A DNA stretch of 14,666 nucleotides from Anaerolineales bacterium (GCA_028689195.1 JAQTWR010000022.1:1-14666); one strand, 5' to 3'; counted from the stretch's first letter, positions 1-6,236 are shown. Notes: generated from the sequence alone by a model not told the origin. Translations and numbers: made by a program.

Positions 1-1031
1 GGTTTAACGTTGATGCAGCCATGCGAACGCCGCTCGCCGAAATCGTTATGCCAGAACGCGCCATGAATGGCAACGCCTTCCCCGCTGATGAAGGTACACC
101 ATGGAACGGCAGGCGTGGAATATCCCGATTGCGCGCTGCCTGCCGTCATATTTTGGGAAATAATTTTTCGCCAAGCCGAAAGATCGCCCACAGGAGTTGC
201 ATACTCGTCAGAGATCGCGCCCGTTAAAGGATCAAACACCTTTCCGCTGGCGACGCGACAAAAATACACTTCGTTATTTCCTTCAAAACAGGACAAAGTT
301 TGATATGTGACGCTGACAACGATCTTTTTCTCATTCGGGTCCACATCAGGGCTAATCGGCGCAACATCCTCATTAGTAAGGACTTTCACGCCCGCGCCGT
401 CGAGCCAGAAAAACTCGCCGTACGCGCCGTAGCCATAACCGTGACCATCCGCGCCTTCGTTCCAGCGATATTCTGTAAAGCCGTTGTTCTGTCGAATCTG
501 ATCAATCCAAATCGTCTGACCATAATAAACGCGCGGCGGAAAATTATAAGTTTGATGATCTTTCATCCACGGCGAAGCGACAACGCCGTCAAGTGTCAGA
601 TCAATATATGGCACGGTCACCTCCGCCCAAAAGCCGGGCTGCCCTGCGGGGATTTCGGTAATCGGCGCGTTAGGCAAATTCCGCGTGGGCTGCACGCGCG
701 AAGACCAAATATATCCCTGCGGCGCTTCGAGATATTTTTGATTCGTCAAGCCGACCACGTTGCCAATCACCTCGCGCTGCCACGGCACCAAACTATCAGC
801 GGGCAACATGCCAATTGACGTATTCAAGATCGGGTCGTTCGTGGGGCGGCTGCGAACATCGGTATCGTCTACGAGCCTGCCGATAATTTCGCTGCTTGGA
901 AATTGCGGCAAGCGTTTTGGCGCATAAAGTTTTTCATAATAGGTTTCAATCTTAAACGGTTTGAAGGCGAGCGCGCCAAGCCCAACGCCTGCGACCTTCA
1001 GAAAATCTCGACGGGAAATTCTTCGATTCAT
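1..1031 (-). CDS. Tat-exported L,D-transpeptidase (YkuD domain), 3' end beyond the window
   Basis: The minus strand is open from an ATG at 1031 to the window edge: 343 residues with no stop. The N-terminus has a twin-arginine motif (SRRDFLK, residues 6-12) followed by a hydrophobic stretch, so export by Tat to the cell envelope is likely. Residues about 48-90 resemble the bacterial SH3-like modules often found in front of YkuD domains (GRLVDDTDVRSRP). The end of the visible part carries the YkuD catalytic signature: His323 in AIHGAFWHN and SHGCIN with His337 and Cys339 as the likely nucleophile. The family makes 3-3 cross-links in peptidoglycan or attaches proteins to it. An AAAGGTGA ribosome-binding site lies 5-6 nt before the ATG. 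Only a short C-terminal tail should be missing on the left. The gene stands apart from the hydrolase operon, with a 26-bp palindrome between them. Confidence 0.9.
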   Translation of the reverse strand, partial: MNRRISRRDFLKVAGVGLGALAFKPFKIETYYEKLYAPKRLPQFPSSEIIGRLVDDTDVRSRPTNDPILNTSIGMLPADSLVPWQREVIGNVVGLTNQKYLEAPQGYIWSSRVQPTRNLPNAPITEIPAGQPGFWAEVTVPYIDLTLDGVVASPWMKDHQTYNFPPRVYYGQTIWIDQIRQNNGFTEYRWNEGADGHGYGYGAYGEFFWLDGAGVKVLTNEDVAPISPDVDPNEKKIVVSVTYQTLSCFEGNNEVYFCRVASGKVFDPLTGAISDEYATPVGDLSAWRKIISQNMTAGSAQSGYSTPAVPWCTFISGEGVAIHGAFWHNDFGERRSHGCINVK

Positions 1032-1051
1032 GTTTTCACCTTTTCAATTAT

Positions 1052-1077
1052 GTAGGACAGGCTTAAGCCTGTCCTAC
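1052..1077. repeat. Perfect 26-bp palindrome between two minus-strand genes
   Basis: Both strands read GTAGGACAGGCTT then AAGCCTGTCCTAC, a perfect dyad of 13 + 13 bp with no spacer. It lies between the broken hydrolase (ends at 1130) and the start of the L,D-transpeptidase gene (1031). There is no T-run, so it is not a standard intrinsic terminator. Its form fits a dispersed intergenic REP-like palindrome, but no second copy is in this window. Confidence 0.75.
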
Positions 1078-1129
1078 GGCAAAGCATACTTGCAAACAAA
1101 ACCAACGTCAACGGAGTTGTGAGGAAGCA

Positions 1130-1787
1130 TTAATCTTTCAAATACGTTTCCAGCGCGCGCAGACAATTGGCGCTCAACTTATGCCCCACTTCGTCTTCGC
1201 AGTATGTAATTCGCGCGCCAGCCTGTTCCATCAACGCGATGGACGCGCGCGCGGTCAATTGGAATCAATTGGTCTTGCGTTCCGTGCGCGACAAAAACAT
1301 TTTTACCAATCAGCGGCTTTTCACGAATCACGCCTTCCATGCCCGATGGAACAAAACCAGCCAATACGCCCATCTTGCGGACTCGCTGCGGAAAGCGCAT
1401 ACCCACGATGTTGGTCATAGCCGCGCCCTGACTAAACCCCATGACGTCGAACTGCGCGGAATTGATCTTGACCGACGCGGAGTAATCGTCCACAAAACGC
1501 ATCAACGCTTCGGCGGCGGGCGTCAATTTTTCGGCGCTGGGGCGACCAAACGAATCGGGGTCATTCGGTCGCCACGAGAATCCGCTTGGGTCGGCGAGAT
1601 GCGGCGCGCGCGGCGCGACCATCCAATAATCGGGGGAAAGCGCGCGCGTAAAAATCCACATCGAATTTTCGTCGCCCGTCCATCCGTGAAGGAGGAGCAA
1701 TAATCGCGGGTTGGGAGAATTTGAAGCGCGGACGCGCAGCGTCCAATCGCCATAGGTGATGAGTTGGGTATTAGTCGCGGCTTGCAC
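1130..1787 (-). pseudogene. Alpha/beta-hydrolase (carboxylesterase/phospholipase type), frameshifted near the C-terminus
   Basis: Read from a GTG at 1787, this is a serine hydrolase of the carboxylesterase/phospholipase (Abhydrolase_2-like) type. It has an oxyanion-hole LLLLHGWTG near residues 30-38, nucleophile Ser119 in GFSQG and acid Asp172 in HGTQDQLIP. The original frame then runs through a (CG)5 tract at 1244-1253 into unrelated sequence and stops at 1179. The next frame continues with a normal family C-terminus (RASIALMEQAGARITY, then EDEVGHKLS with the expected catalytic His) and ends at TAA 1130. Adding one CG to the tract restores about 218 residues. As written, the product lacks its catalytic His. 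The gene overlaps the membrane protein upstream by 17 nt, so translational coupling is likely; the GTG has no strong ribosome-binding site. A sequencing or assembly indel is as likely as a true mutation. Confidence 0.8.
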
Positions 1788-1998
1788 GTTTTGTAATCCA
1801 ATCTAAAATATAAAGCGAAAGAAAAATCAGCCCAATAGGAACGAAAGCGCCGAGCAGACAGAAGAGCCCCATCATCGCCGCGCCCGCGCCGTAGATGAGA
1901 TAAATCAAACCGACGCCGATGACGAAGAGCAAAAATAACGCGCCAACAATCAAACGCGCGTTTGTATCTTGAACGTATTTGCGGAGATCGCGGGTCAT
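1771..1998 (-). CDS. Small two-helix membrane protein (75 aa)
   Basis: I do not recognise a named family. The protein has a short charged N-terminus (MTRDLRKYVQDTNAR), hydrophobic helices at about residues 15-36 and 40-66, and a basic tail (WITKRASRD). This suggests an integral inner-membrane protein with two spans. I chose ATG 1998 over an in-frame ATG at 2031 because GAGG sits 5 nt before it and because the longer form would overlap the end of the patatin gene. It lies 19 nt after the patatin stop and overlaps the hydrolase start by 17 nt, so the three genes look like one operon with two lipid/ester hydrolases around a membrane protein. Confidence 0.7.
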   Translation of the reverse strand: MTRDLRKYVQDTNARLIVGALFLLFVIGVGLIYLIYGAGAAMMGLFCLLGAFVPIGLIFLSLYILDWITKRASRD

Positions 1999-2017
1999 AG
2001 CGCCTCGTAATGACGAA

Positions 2018-2896
2018 TCATTTCTTTCCAAAAAGCAGTTTAGTCGCGCGATACCCCCACGATGTAACGCGCTTGACCTGCGGCAAAACTTCTTTCAGCG
2101 CGTCCTCGCCCAACTGCGCCACATCAGCAACCGAAACTTTCTCGAGCAGGTCAATGTCATGCACGTTGGGGCGGACGATCACGTCGGGCGCGTCCAACAT
2201 CAAACGGAAGTGGGAAACCGCGCGGCTGCTAATATCCACGCCGCGCATGAAAATATCATAGGACTGGGCAATATTCATGCGCGTAATACGCTCTACGATC
2301 TGGCGCGGAATCATGCTCGGCACGGGAATGGTATACGGGCGCATGGGTTTATCCATTGGGTCGCTGAGGACGACGGCGATAATCGGCAAGTCGGGGGATA
2401 ACATGCGCGCCACCGAAACAGGAACGGGATTCAACACGCCGCCATCCATTAATTCCCAACCGTTCAAACGATGCGGCGGAAAAATTCCCGGCACCGCGAT
2501 GGTTGCCAGAATCGCGTCTTTCAACCTGCCTTCGGAGAGAATCACCTCGCCGCCCGTGTGAATATTCACCGCAGTCACCGCGCATGGGATTTTAAGGTCG
2601 GCGAAGGTTTTCTCGCCGACGACTTCATCGAGCCACTTACGCGCGCCCGAAAGCCCAAGCAGCGCGGGACCGTCTTCGGAATCGCGCCCGTAGAGTTGGG
2701 TCTGGTCTACCAATTCAAAGATGCGTTGAAGTTCTGCGGGCGAATATCCCACAGCATATAAAATTCCAACCAAGCCGCCAAAACTGGTGCCCGCGACTGA
2801 TTTAATCTTATAGCCTTCTTTTTCAAGACGACGAAGAACGCCGATATGCGAGTTCCCTTTGGCGCCGCCGCCGCCTAATGCCAGTGTGATTTCCAT
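2018..2896 (-). CDS. Patatin-like phospholipase (RssA-type)
   Basis: This 292-residue protein has all hallmarks of bacterial patatin-like proteins. The glycine-rich oxyanion hole GGGGAKG is at residues 8-14, nucleophile Ser38 lies in GTSFG, and the catalytic Asp151 is in the DGG motif. The Ser-Asp dyad is therefore intact. The family hydrolyses acyl groups from phospholipids or related lipids; no signal peptide or membrane helix is visible, so it is probably cytoplasmic or peripheral. The length is normal for a single-domain member. It is the first gene of a likely three-gene operon with the 75-aa membrane protein and the broken hydrolase. A promoter-like TATAAT lies about 60 nt upstream. The exact substrate cannot be inferred. 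Confidence 0.92.
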   Translation of the reverse strand: MEITLALGGGGAKGNSHIGVLRRLEKEGYKIKSVAGTSFGGLVGILYAVGYSPAELQRIFELVDQTQLYGRDSEDGPALLGLSGARKWLDEVVGEKTFADLKIPCAVTAVNIHTGGEVILSEGRLKDAILATIAVPGIFPPHRLNGWELMDGGVLNPVPVSVARMLSPDLPIIAVVLSDPMDKPMRPYTIPVPSMIPRQIVERITRMNIAQSYDIFMRGVDISSRAVSHFRLMLDAPDVIVRPNVHDIDLLEKVSVADVAQLGEDALKEVLPQVKRVTSWGYRATKLLFGKK

Positions 2897-2955
2897 AATT
2901 TTTATCTTTGTAGTTTGATTGTTATGCAGTTTGTTAGACTGCGTTGAAGGACGCT

Positions 2956-2983
2956 ATTATACCTTTAGAAAACGCGCGCCAAA
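2956..2983 (-). promoter_or_regulatory. Candidate promoter of the patatin operon
   Basis: On the minus strand a perfect -10 TATAAT (2956-2961) sits 16 bp after a weak -35 TTTGGC (2978-2983). It faces the patatin gene and gives a leader of about 50 nt. Only the -10 is strong, so the assignment is tentative. Confidence 0.45.
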
Positions 2984-3004
2984 GTCCCTGCGAATTCCCA
3001 AATA

Positions 3005-3031
3005 AAAAATCCCGCTATAAACGGGATTTTT
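3005..3031. terminator. Bidirectional intrinsic terminator
   Basis: A 10-bp stem (AAAAATCCCG / CGGGATTTTT) with a 7-nt loop CTATAAA is flanked by A and T runs, so it can act on either strand. It separates the patatin operon from the accessory island and would stop transcription coming from the hsdM remnant side. Confidence 0.8.
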
Positions 3032-3055
3032 ATCTTACTTGCGCGGACTTATATG

Positions 3056-3088
3056 GTGCCCCCACGGGAATTCGTGATAGGGGCGCAC
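3056..3088. repeat. Bulged stem-loop resembling the acceptor/T-arm end of a tRNA
   Basis: GTG + CCCC + CACG pairs with CGTG + GGGG + CAC around a 6-nt loop (GGAATT), with a 3-nt and a 2-nt bulge. On the minus strand the 3' side reads CGTGGGGGCACCA, which superficially resembles a tRNA 3' end. No anticodon or D arm can be found, so I do not call a tRNA. It may be a relic at the island border or an mRNA stem-loop. Confidence 0.4.
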
Positions 3089-3186
3089 TTTGCTATTAAC
3101 GGTAACAAAGGTGGCGGCATTATACCAAAGATCTCATTATCTTCAGGATTTTTTTTAGATCGTCTTCAAGGAGGCGGTAATTGACG

Positions 3187-3417
3187 TTATTTGTCTTTAT
3201 CGAGTTGGCGCTGAACACGGGTCTCATCACCCTTGTATTTCAGCATGAACTCATCATAGTGATCCTGCCGTACATCCGAGATGTACTTCACGAACAACAT
3301 GACGAGGATGTAATCCTTGTACTGGGACGGGTCCACGGTGCCACGGAACGTGTCACAGGCTTTCCAGAGGATGTTGTTGATTTCGTCCTGGGTGATGGGG
3401 GAGGAGGGGAGAGTCAT
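3187..3417 (-). pseudogene. hsdM: N-terminal stub of type I restriction methyltransferase HsdM
   Basis: The 76-residue frame matches the N-terminal helical domain of type I DNA methyltransferase subunits: ITQDEINNILWKACDTFRG, then DPSQYKDYILVMLF, then VKYISD. A full HsdM is about 500 residues and needs an AdoMet-binding domain with an NPPF-type motif, none of which is here. The frame stops at 3187 just after VQRQLDKDK, and no hsdS or hsdR follows. A second minus frame just downstream (to stop 3120) reads like a lone protein tail (NYRLLEDDLKKILKIM), which would fit an internal deletion joining the gene start to another gene's end; this part is weak. There is no clear ribosome-binding site before ATG 3417. 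It is a decayed restriction-modification relic and cannot methylate DNA by itself. Confidence 0.75.
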
Positions 3418-3441
3418 AGATGGATTTTACTTTATCTAATA

Positions 3442-3568
3442 GACTTCTTGCATAAGTCAAAAATAAGTAAACCTTTGCCACAGATTTCACGGATTTACAC
3501 AGATTTTTTTTGAATTCATCCGTGAAAATCTGTGTAACCCGTGGCTAAAAATACTTTTGCAAGAGGTC
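3442..3568. repeat. Imperfect 127-bp inverted-repeat element (MITE- or REP-like)
   Basis: The outer ends GACTTCTTGCATAAGT (3442-3457) and ACTTTTGCAAGAGGTC (3553-3568) are inverted copies of each other at 14 of 16 positions. Inside, a second inverted pair of about 28 bp starts with GCCACAGATTTCACGGATT (from 3477) and ends with AATCTGTGTAACCCGTGGC (to 3544). The centre holds T8 and GAATTC. Neither arm codes for a protein. The layout is that of a short non-autonomous element or a folded intergenic repeat; I see no clear target-site duplication. Confidence 0.6.
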
Positions 3569-3589
3569 AAATACATTAAAGGTGCGGAA

Positions 3590-3684
3590 ATCAAAAGCCG
3601 CCCACGCAATTTGCGCAGGCGGCACGAAGGTATATCTACGTCCCCATTGAAAGCCTCGTGGGACGTAACGCCTGCGGGGCTGAT
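3590..3684 (-). ncRNA. Candidate structured small RNA (~95 nt), family not recognised
   Basis: A consensus promoter (3691-3719) and an intrinsic terminator (3593-3623) on the minus strand bracket a region without a reading frame. The predicted transcript starts near 3684 and ends near 3590. It can form P1, an 8-bp helix CGCAGGCG (3669-3676) with CGCCTGCG (3614-3621), enclosing P2, an 8-bp helix TACGTCCC (3660-3667) with GGGACGTA (3637-3644). The 15-nt P2 loop contains ACGAGG (3654-3659), which can pair with CUUCGU just after P2 (3624-3629, one G-U) to make a pseudoknot. The 3' strand of P1 is also the 5' strand of the terminator stem, so P1 and the terminator exclude each other, as in riboswitches and attenuators. 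I compared it by eye with ZTP, c-di-GMP-I, guanidine and SRP RNAs and none fits. The next feature downstream is only the hsdM stub. Confidence 0.6.
3593..3623 (-). terminator. Intrinsic terminator of the small RNA
   Basis: On the minus strand a GC-rich hairpin GCCGCC-TG-CGC / GCG-TG-GGCGGC (3597-3623) is followed directly by TTTT and then GATTT. Its left strand overlaps the P1 helix of the small RNA, so it may be conditional. Confidence 0.75.
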
Positions 3685-3690
3685 TATTCA

Positions 3691-3719
3691 ATTATAGGGT
3701 GGGTGGGAGGTCTGGTCAA
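3691..3719 (-). promoter_or_regulatory. Consensus sigma-70-type promoter for the small RNA
   Basis: On the minus strand -35 TTGACC (3714-3719) and -10 TATAAT (3691-3696) are separated by exactly 17 bp, close to the ideal housekeeping promoter. Transcription should start about 7 nt after the -10, near 3684. An inverted repeat TCACCTC/GAGGTGA (3729-3735 and 3765-3771) lies just upstream and could be a regulator site. Confidence 0.75.
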
Positions 3720-3875
3720 TTACAAATGTCACCTCTTTGGGCGTCAGGGTTTTGCCTGCTAATCGAGGTGAAATATGATTGAAAAAGCGAGATAAGATTA
3801 TTTTTTACCCAAATGCTGACGTACAAGGTAATTGAACGTGGTGATTTTGAACTGATCTATTGCTGCTCTTCCTGA
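3720..3875. other. Gene-free stretch between the small RNA and abiEii
   Basis: No complete gene is seen. It contains the TCACCTC/GAGGTGA inverted repeat upstream of the small-RNA promoter. A short minus-strand frame ending at 3798 (AIDQFKITTFNYLVRQHLGKK and stop) reads like a protein tail, but it has no start and I do not recognise it; it may be a gene relic. With the repeat element and the RNA, it makes up the gap from 3418 to 3875 between hsdM and abiEii. Confidence 0.4.
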
Positions 3876-4772
3876 TTATCTCCACCCTCTTTTCCACTTT
3901 TTCTCAAATGAAAGTCCCTGTTGGCATGCTACAAGAATCGGACCGAAGAATTCTTTTATCGTGTTCATCACCTGCTTCATAACGGCATAATCCTGCCGCT
4001 TGACCTTGCGCGTGAATGCGTTCCATTGCGCCGTTTTGTTTTCCGCAAATTCAGGGAAGAATATGGAGTGGTTTTCGGTTGGCAGGTCAGTATCCCTGTT
4101 TTGGAATGTCCTTTGCAGGGCGTCTTGCATGATCAATCCGTCGAATTCAAATTCGTCGAACATTATGCAGAGATCGTAAAAATCTTTCATGCGGCTGTTT
4201 GCCATGCCGAGGACGATCATCGCCTGGAATTTTTCCGCAGCGATAGTCTCGCGCGGACACCCATAGACCTGCGGCGCAGGGAAATCGAGCAGGATCGGGT
4301 ATTCTATCTTTTGGGGCGCAGGCGTGACAACGTCCGCAAAGCCGATATCAACTTGAATGGAGATCCGTGTTTTGTCCAAATGCGCCAACACATTCACGCG
4401 GACGCCTTCATATTCAGCGTCTTCTTTGATTCTTTCGACACTGATATTTTTATCAAATTCCAAACCGTCGGGCTCGACTTCCAGTTTACAGATGTCCTCG
4501 AACAAAACCTTGATATGTTCGAGTGTGTTCAGCGCATGTCCAAGCAGGTCAACATCGCGGGTTGGGCGAAAATTTGCCATGCCCCACGCCTTAAACATCA
4601 ACGCACCCTTCAAGACGAATTGGCGCGAATACGGCGAGAGCGAAAGCCTGTACAGCAGTCGTTCGATTCCGTAGTATTGAATCAACTCGTTAAAAGGCTG
4701 GTTCGTTTCGCGCGATTTATTCAACAACCTTTGGTAAACGGACGCGGATAAATTCCTGACGGGCTTGTTCAT
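3876..4772 (-). CDS. abiEii: AbiEii nucleotidyltransferase toxin (type IV toxin-antitoxin)
   Basis: The 298-residue protein has the AbiEii/nucleotidyltransferase-fold pattern in order: KGALMF (residues 55-60), RPTRDVDLLG with metal-binding Asp73 and Asp75, a third acidic residue in QVDIGFAD (Asp142), RETIAAEKFQAMI (174-186, Glu180/Lys181) and NSRMKDFYDL (192-201). All the usual active-site residues are present, and the length is typical. In studied AbiE systems the toxin stops growth, and related enzymes add nucleotides to the 3' end of tRNAs; the target here is unknown. Its start overlaps the antitoxin stop by 4 nt (ATGA), which favours coupled translation. Transcription should come from the repressed promoter upstream of abiEi. 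It is probably part of phage defence or of island maintenance. Confidence 0.9.
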   Translation of the reverse strand: MNKPVRNLSASVYQRLLNKSRETNQPFNELIQYYGIERLLYRLSLSPYSRQFVLKGALMFKAWGMANFRPTRDVDLLGHALNTLEHIKVLFEDICKLEVEPDGLEFDKNISVERIKEDAEYEGVRVNVLAHLDKTRISIQVDIGFADVVTPAPQKIEYPILLDFPAPQVYGCPRETIAAEKFQAMIVLGMANSRMKDFYDLCIMFDEFEFDGLIMQDALQRTFQNRDTDLPTENHSIFFPEFAENKTAQWNAFTRKVKRQDYAVMKQVMNTIKEFFGPILVACQQGLSFEKKWKRGWR

Positions 4773-5374
4773 ACGAGCGCCTCCAAATAGGGGAGAATGA
4801 TTCGTTCAACTCTATCCACGCTGGCAAAGCGCAGGATTTGATCGGGTGTGCATTTCTTTCCGCGCAGACCTTCGCGCAGCGCTTCCAGAGCGACGTCCAT
4901 CCCAACCTTGTTGCGGAACTTGAAACAATCCGCGATGGTTTTAGCGACGCCATATACTTTAATTTCCACGCTGTCTATCTTATGCGTTTCAATTCCCGCA
5001 TTGAAAGGTTCGGAGGAAACCCAGAAAAACCGCGTGGGCGGATGCTGAATGCGCGGCTTTTCCGAATCCTTTGGCAGCGCCACATACACCTCATACGGAA
5101 TTTGCGTGGTGATTTGATGAAAATACAAAGCGGAGATCAGGCATATTACTCCCTTTGGAATCTGCAGCGAGACAATCGCGAGGTCGGGGTCGCTGCTCCA
5201 CGGGGCAGAATTTGCCAGACGATACAGCCCGCGCCCCTCGGTAACGACCAGCCCCTCGTCGCGCATTTGATACAGCGTGCGCGGCTGAATCCCCTGCCTG
5301 AAAATTTGCGCCGAACGCATGACGCCGTTTTGCTTTTCAAAAACCTTAAGTGCGGATTGAATGTTTTTGTCCAT
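4769..5374 (-). CDS. abiEi: AbiEi antitoxin / transcriptional autorepressor
   Basis: This 201-residue partner is first in a two-gene operon, the standard AbiE order. Residues about 6-50 form a winged helix-turn-helix (GVMRSAQIFRQGIQPRTLYQM, then a GLVVTEGRGLYRL wing), as in AbiEi_4-type antitoxins. The remainder (PEVYVALP-like region, VYGVAKTIADCFKFRN at about 142-157) fits the AbiEi C-terminal domain, which is needed to counter the toxin. In the type IV model the antitoxin does not bind the toxin but opposes its effect and represses the operon by binding inverted repeats. A perfect 15-bp inverted repeat overlaps the promoter directly in front of this gene, which supports autoregulation. No frame defects are seen. 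Confidence 0.88.
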   Translation of the reverse strand: MDKNIQSALKVFEKQNGVMRSAQIFRQGIQPRTLYQMRDEGLVVTEGRGLYRLANSAPWSSDPDLAIVSLQIPKGVICLISALYFHQITTQIPYEVYVALPKDSEKPRIQHPPTRFFWVSSEPFNAGIETHKIDSVEIKVYGVAKTIADCFKFRNKVGMDVALEALREGLRGKKCTPDQILRFASVDRVERIILPYLEALV

Positions 5375-5418
5375 AATAGAATTAACCTTATTTATTGCTT
5401 TACAAGGTTAATTCTATT
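5375..5418. promoter_or_regulatory. AbiEi operator: perfect 15-bp inverted repeat
   Basis: The arms AATAGAATTAACCTT (5375-5389) and AAGGTTAATTCTATT (5404-5418) are perfect inverted copies separated by 14 bp. One arm covers the -10 box of the abiE promoter and the other ends one base before the abiEi ATG and contains its only ribosome-binding-site-like AAGG. A bound dimer would block both transcription start and the leader. Confidence 0.85.
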
Positions 5419-5438
5419 CATCGCGACGAAAATGTCAA
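5411..5438 (-). promoter_or_regulatory. Promoter of the abiE operon
   Basis: On the minus strand a perfect -35 TTGACA (5433-5438) is followed after 16 bp by -10 TAGAAT (5411-5416), facing abiEi. The -10 lies inside the right arm of the operator repeat, so repression by steric blocking is expected. The leader should be about 30 nt. Confidence 0.75.
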
Positions 5439-5590
5439 GTACACAAAATCAAGGACCGCCAGTTCCGACTTTCACCTCTGCCACCAAAGCTACCTGCACT
5501 ATAGACCTGTTGCCAAACGCTGCGGAGAACCCGCTGAAGTTCGTACACAGGCAAGAGAATTATACGACTCAAAGCAAAGGTCGCGAATAA

Positions 5591-5620
5591 CATACAGCCT
5601 GTTCAAAAACAGGCTGTATG
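5591..5620. terminator. Strong hairpin after the Met-rich membrane protein gene
   Basis: A perfect 13-bp stem CATACAGCCTGTT / AACAGGCTGTATG has a 4-nt loop (CAAA). It lies 18 nt past the stop of the minus-strand membrane protein gene. The following minus-strand sequence (TTATTCG) is only weakly T-rich, so termination efficiency is uncertain. Between it and the abiE promoter (5439-5590) I see no gene. Confidence 0.6.
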
Positions 5621-5638
5621 CTGTGAGAAGAGCAAAGA

Positions 5639-6088
5639 TTAGAGCGCCGCGTATACCAGCGCAACAACTATGCCAAAGATCATGTGACCCACCAGCCCGC
5701 CCATGAAAGCCATCGCGCCGCCGTTGTTGGTCATCCACATGCCGGGGGCTTTGACCGCGCCGCTTTTAATTCCGACGTGCATCATGGGGATCATCGCCAT
5801 CATCATGCCCACGATGAGCCAATGAACCGCGCCAAAGACCAGTCCACTGATCCAGGTCGCCGCGCCGATACCCGACGACCACAAGAAAGCATAGATTACG
5901 GCGAACACCATGCCCATCATCAGGTGCATCATCCAGCCCAAAACCGCGTTCGATTTTTCGCTGAACATGCTGCCCAGCAAATCCACAATGTCCATGTTGG
6001 GCATTCCCATTTTCGGCGCCATCTTCAAAATCATGGTGAAGACCAGCGTAGCGACAATTCCCGAAATTACTGCATTTAGAATATTCAT
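5639..6088 (-). CDS. Met/His-rich four-helix membrane protein (149 aa), function unknown
   Basis: I do not recognise the family with confidence; small four-helix DUF proteins (DUF6789- or YagU-like) are possible relatives. Four hydrophobic segments lie at about residues 3-24, 48-70, 77-103 and 124-148. The protein is unusually rich in Met (about 23 of 149), with clusters such as GWMMHLMMGM and GMMMAMIPMMHVG, and His occurs in or next to helices 2-4 (His55, His89, His104, His135). This pattern would fit soft-metal binding such as copper, but that is only inference. I chose ATG 6088 rather than 6127 because a perfect AAGGAG lies 8 nt before it. It is transcribed alone, away from the hydrolase gene on the other strand, and a 13-bp hairpin follows the stop. 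Confidence 0.75.
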   Translation of the reverse strand: MNILNAVISGIVATLVFTMILKMAPKMGMPNMDIVDLLGSMFSEKSNAVLGWMMHLMMGMVFAVIYAFLWSSGIGAATWISGLVFGAVHWLIVGMMMAMIPMMHVGIKSGAVKAPGMWMTNNGGAMAFMGGLVGHMIFGIVVALVYAAL

Positions 6089-6236
6089 GTTTATCTCCTT
6101 GTTTGATACAATTTTTGTTTCTTGCATGACTGATAGCGAAAGGGTGGCAATAACTTACTTTTCTTTTTTGGAAACATGAACAGGTAAAAAATCGCGGCAG
6201 GTTGCTATCCATAAAAAGATACAAGGGAGATGAGCC

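Noticed and set aside
300..818. Plus-strand frame of 172 codons near the left edge
   Set aside because: Antisense to the L,D-transpeptidase, which has a Tat signal and the HGC active site on the minus strand.
3054..3074. tRNA 3' end (possible att site) on the minus strand
   Set aside because: The lengths of T-stem, acceptor and CCA fit, but the near-invariant C61 would be T, and no other tRNA arm is present. The segment is explained by a local bulged stem-loop, and no second copy marks another island end in the window.
3181..3513. Plus-strand frame of 110 codons
   Set aside because: Antisense to the HsdM N-terminal domain and running into the inverted-repeat element; no family resemblance.
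3590..3690. Small RNA as a ZTP (pfl) riboswitch because of CCGCCTGCGC near its 3' end
   Set aside because: The 5' half lacks the conserved ZTP core (GGGTCGTGA-like) and pairs in a different way.
3921..4751. Long plus-strand frame of 276 codons
   Set aside because: It is the antisense shadow of abiEii, whose minus-strand frame has all toxin motifs.
5439..5590. A protein tail on the minus strand upstream of abiE (AFGNRSIVQVALVAEVK)
   Set aside because: Too short, no start, no family match and competing frames; I see no supportable gene there.
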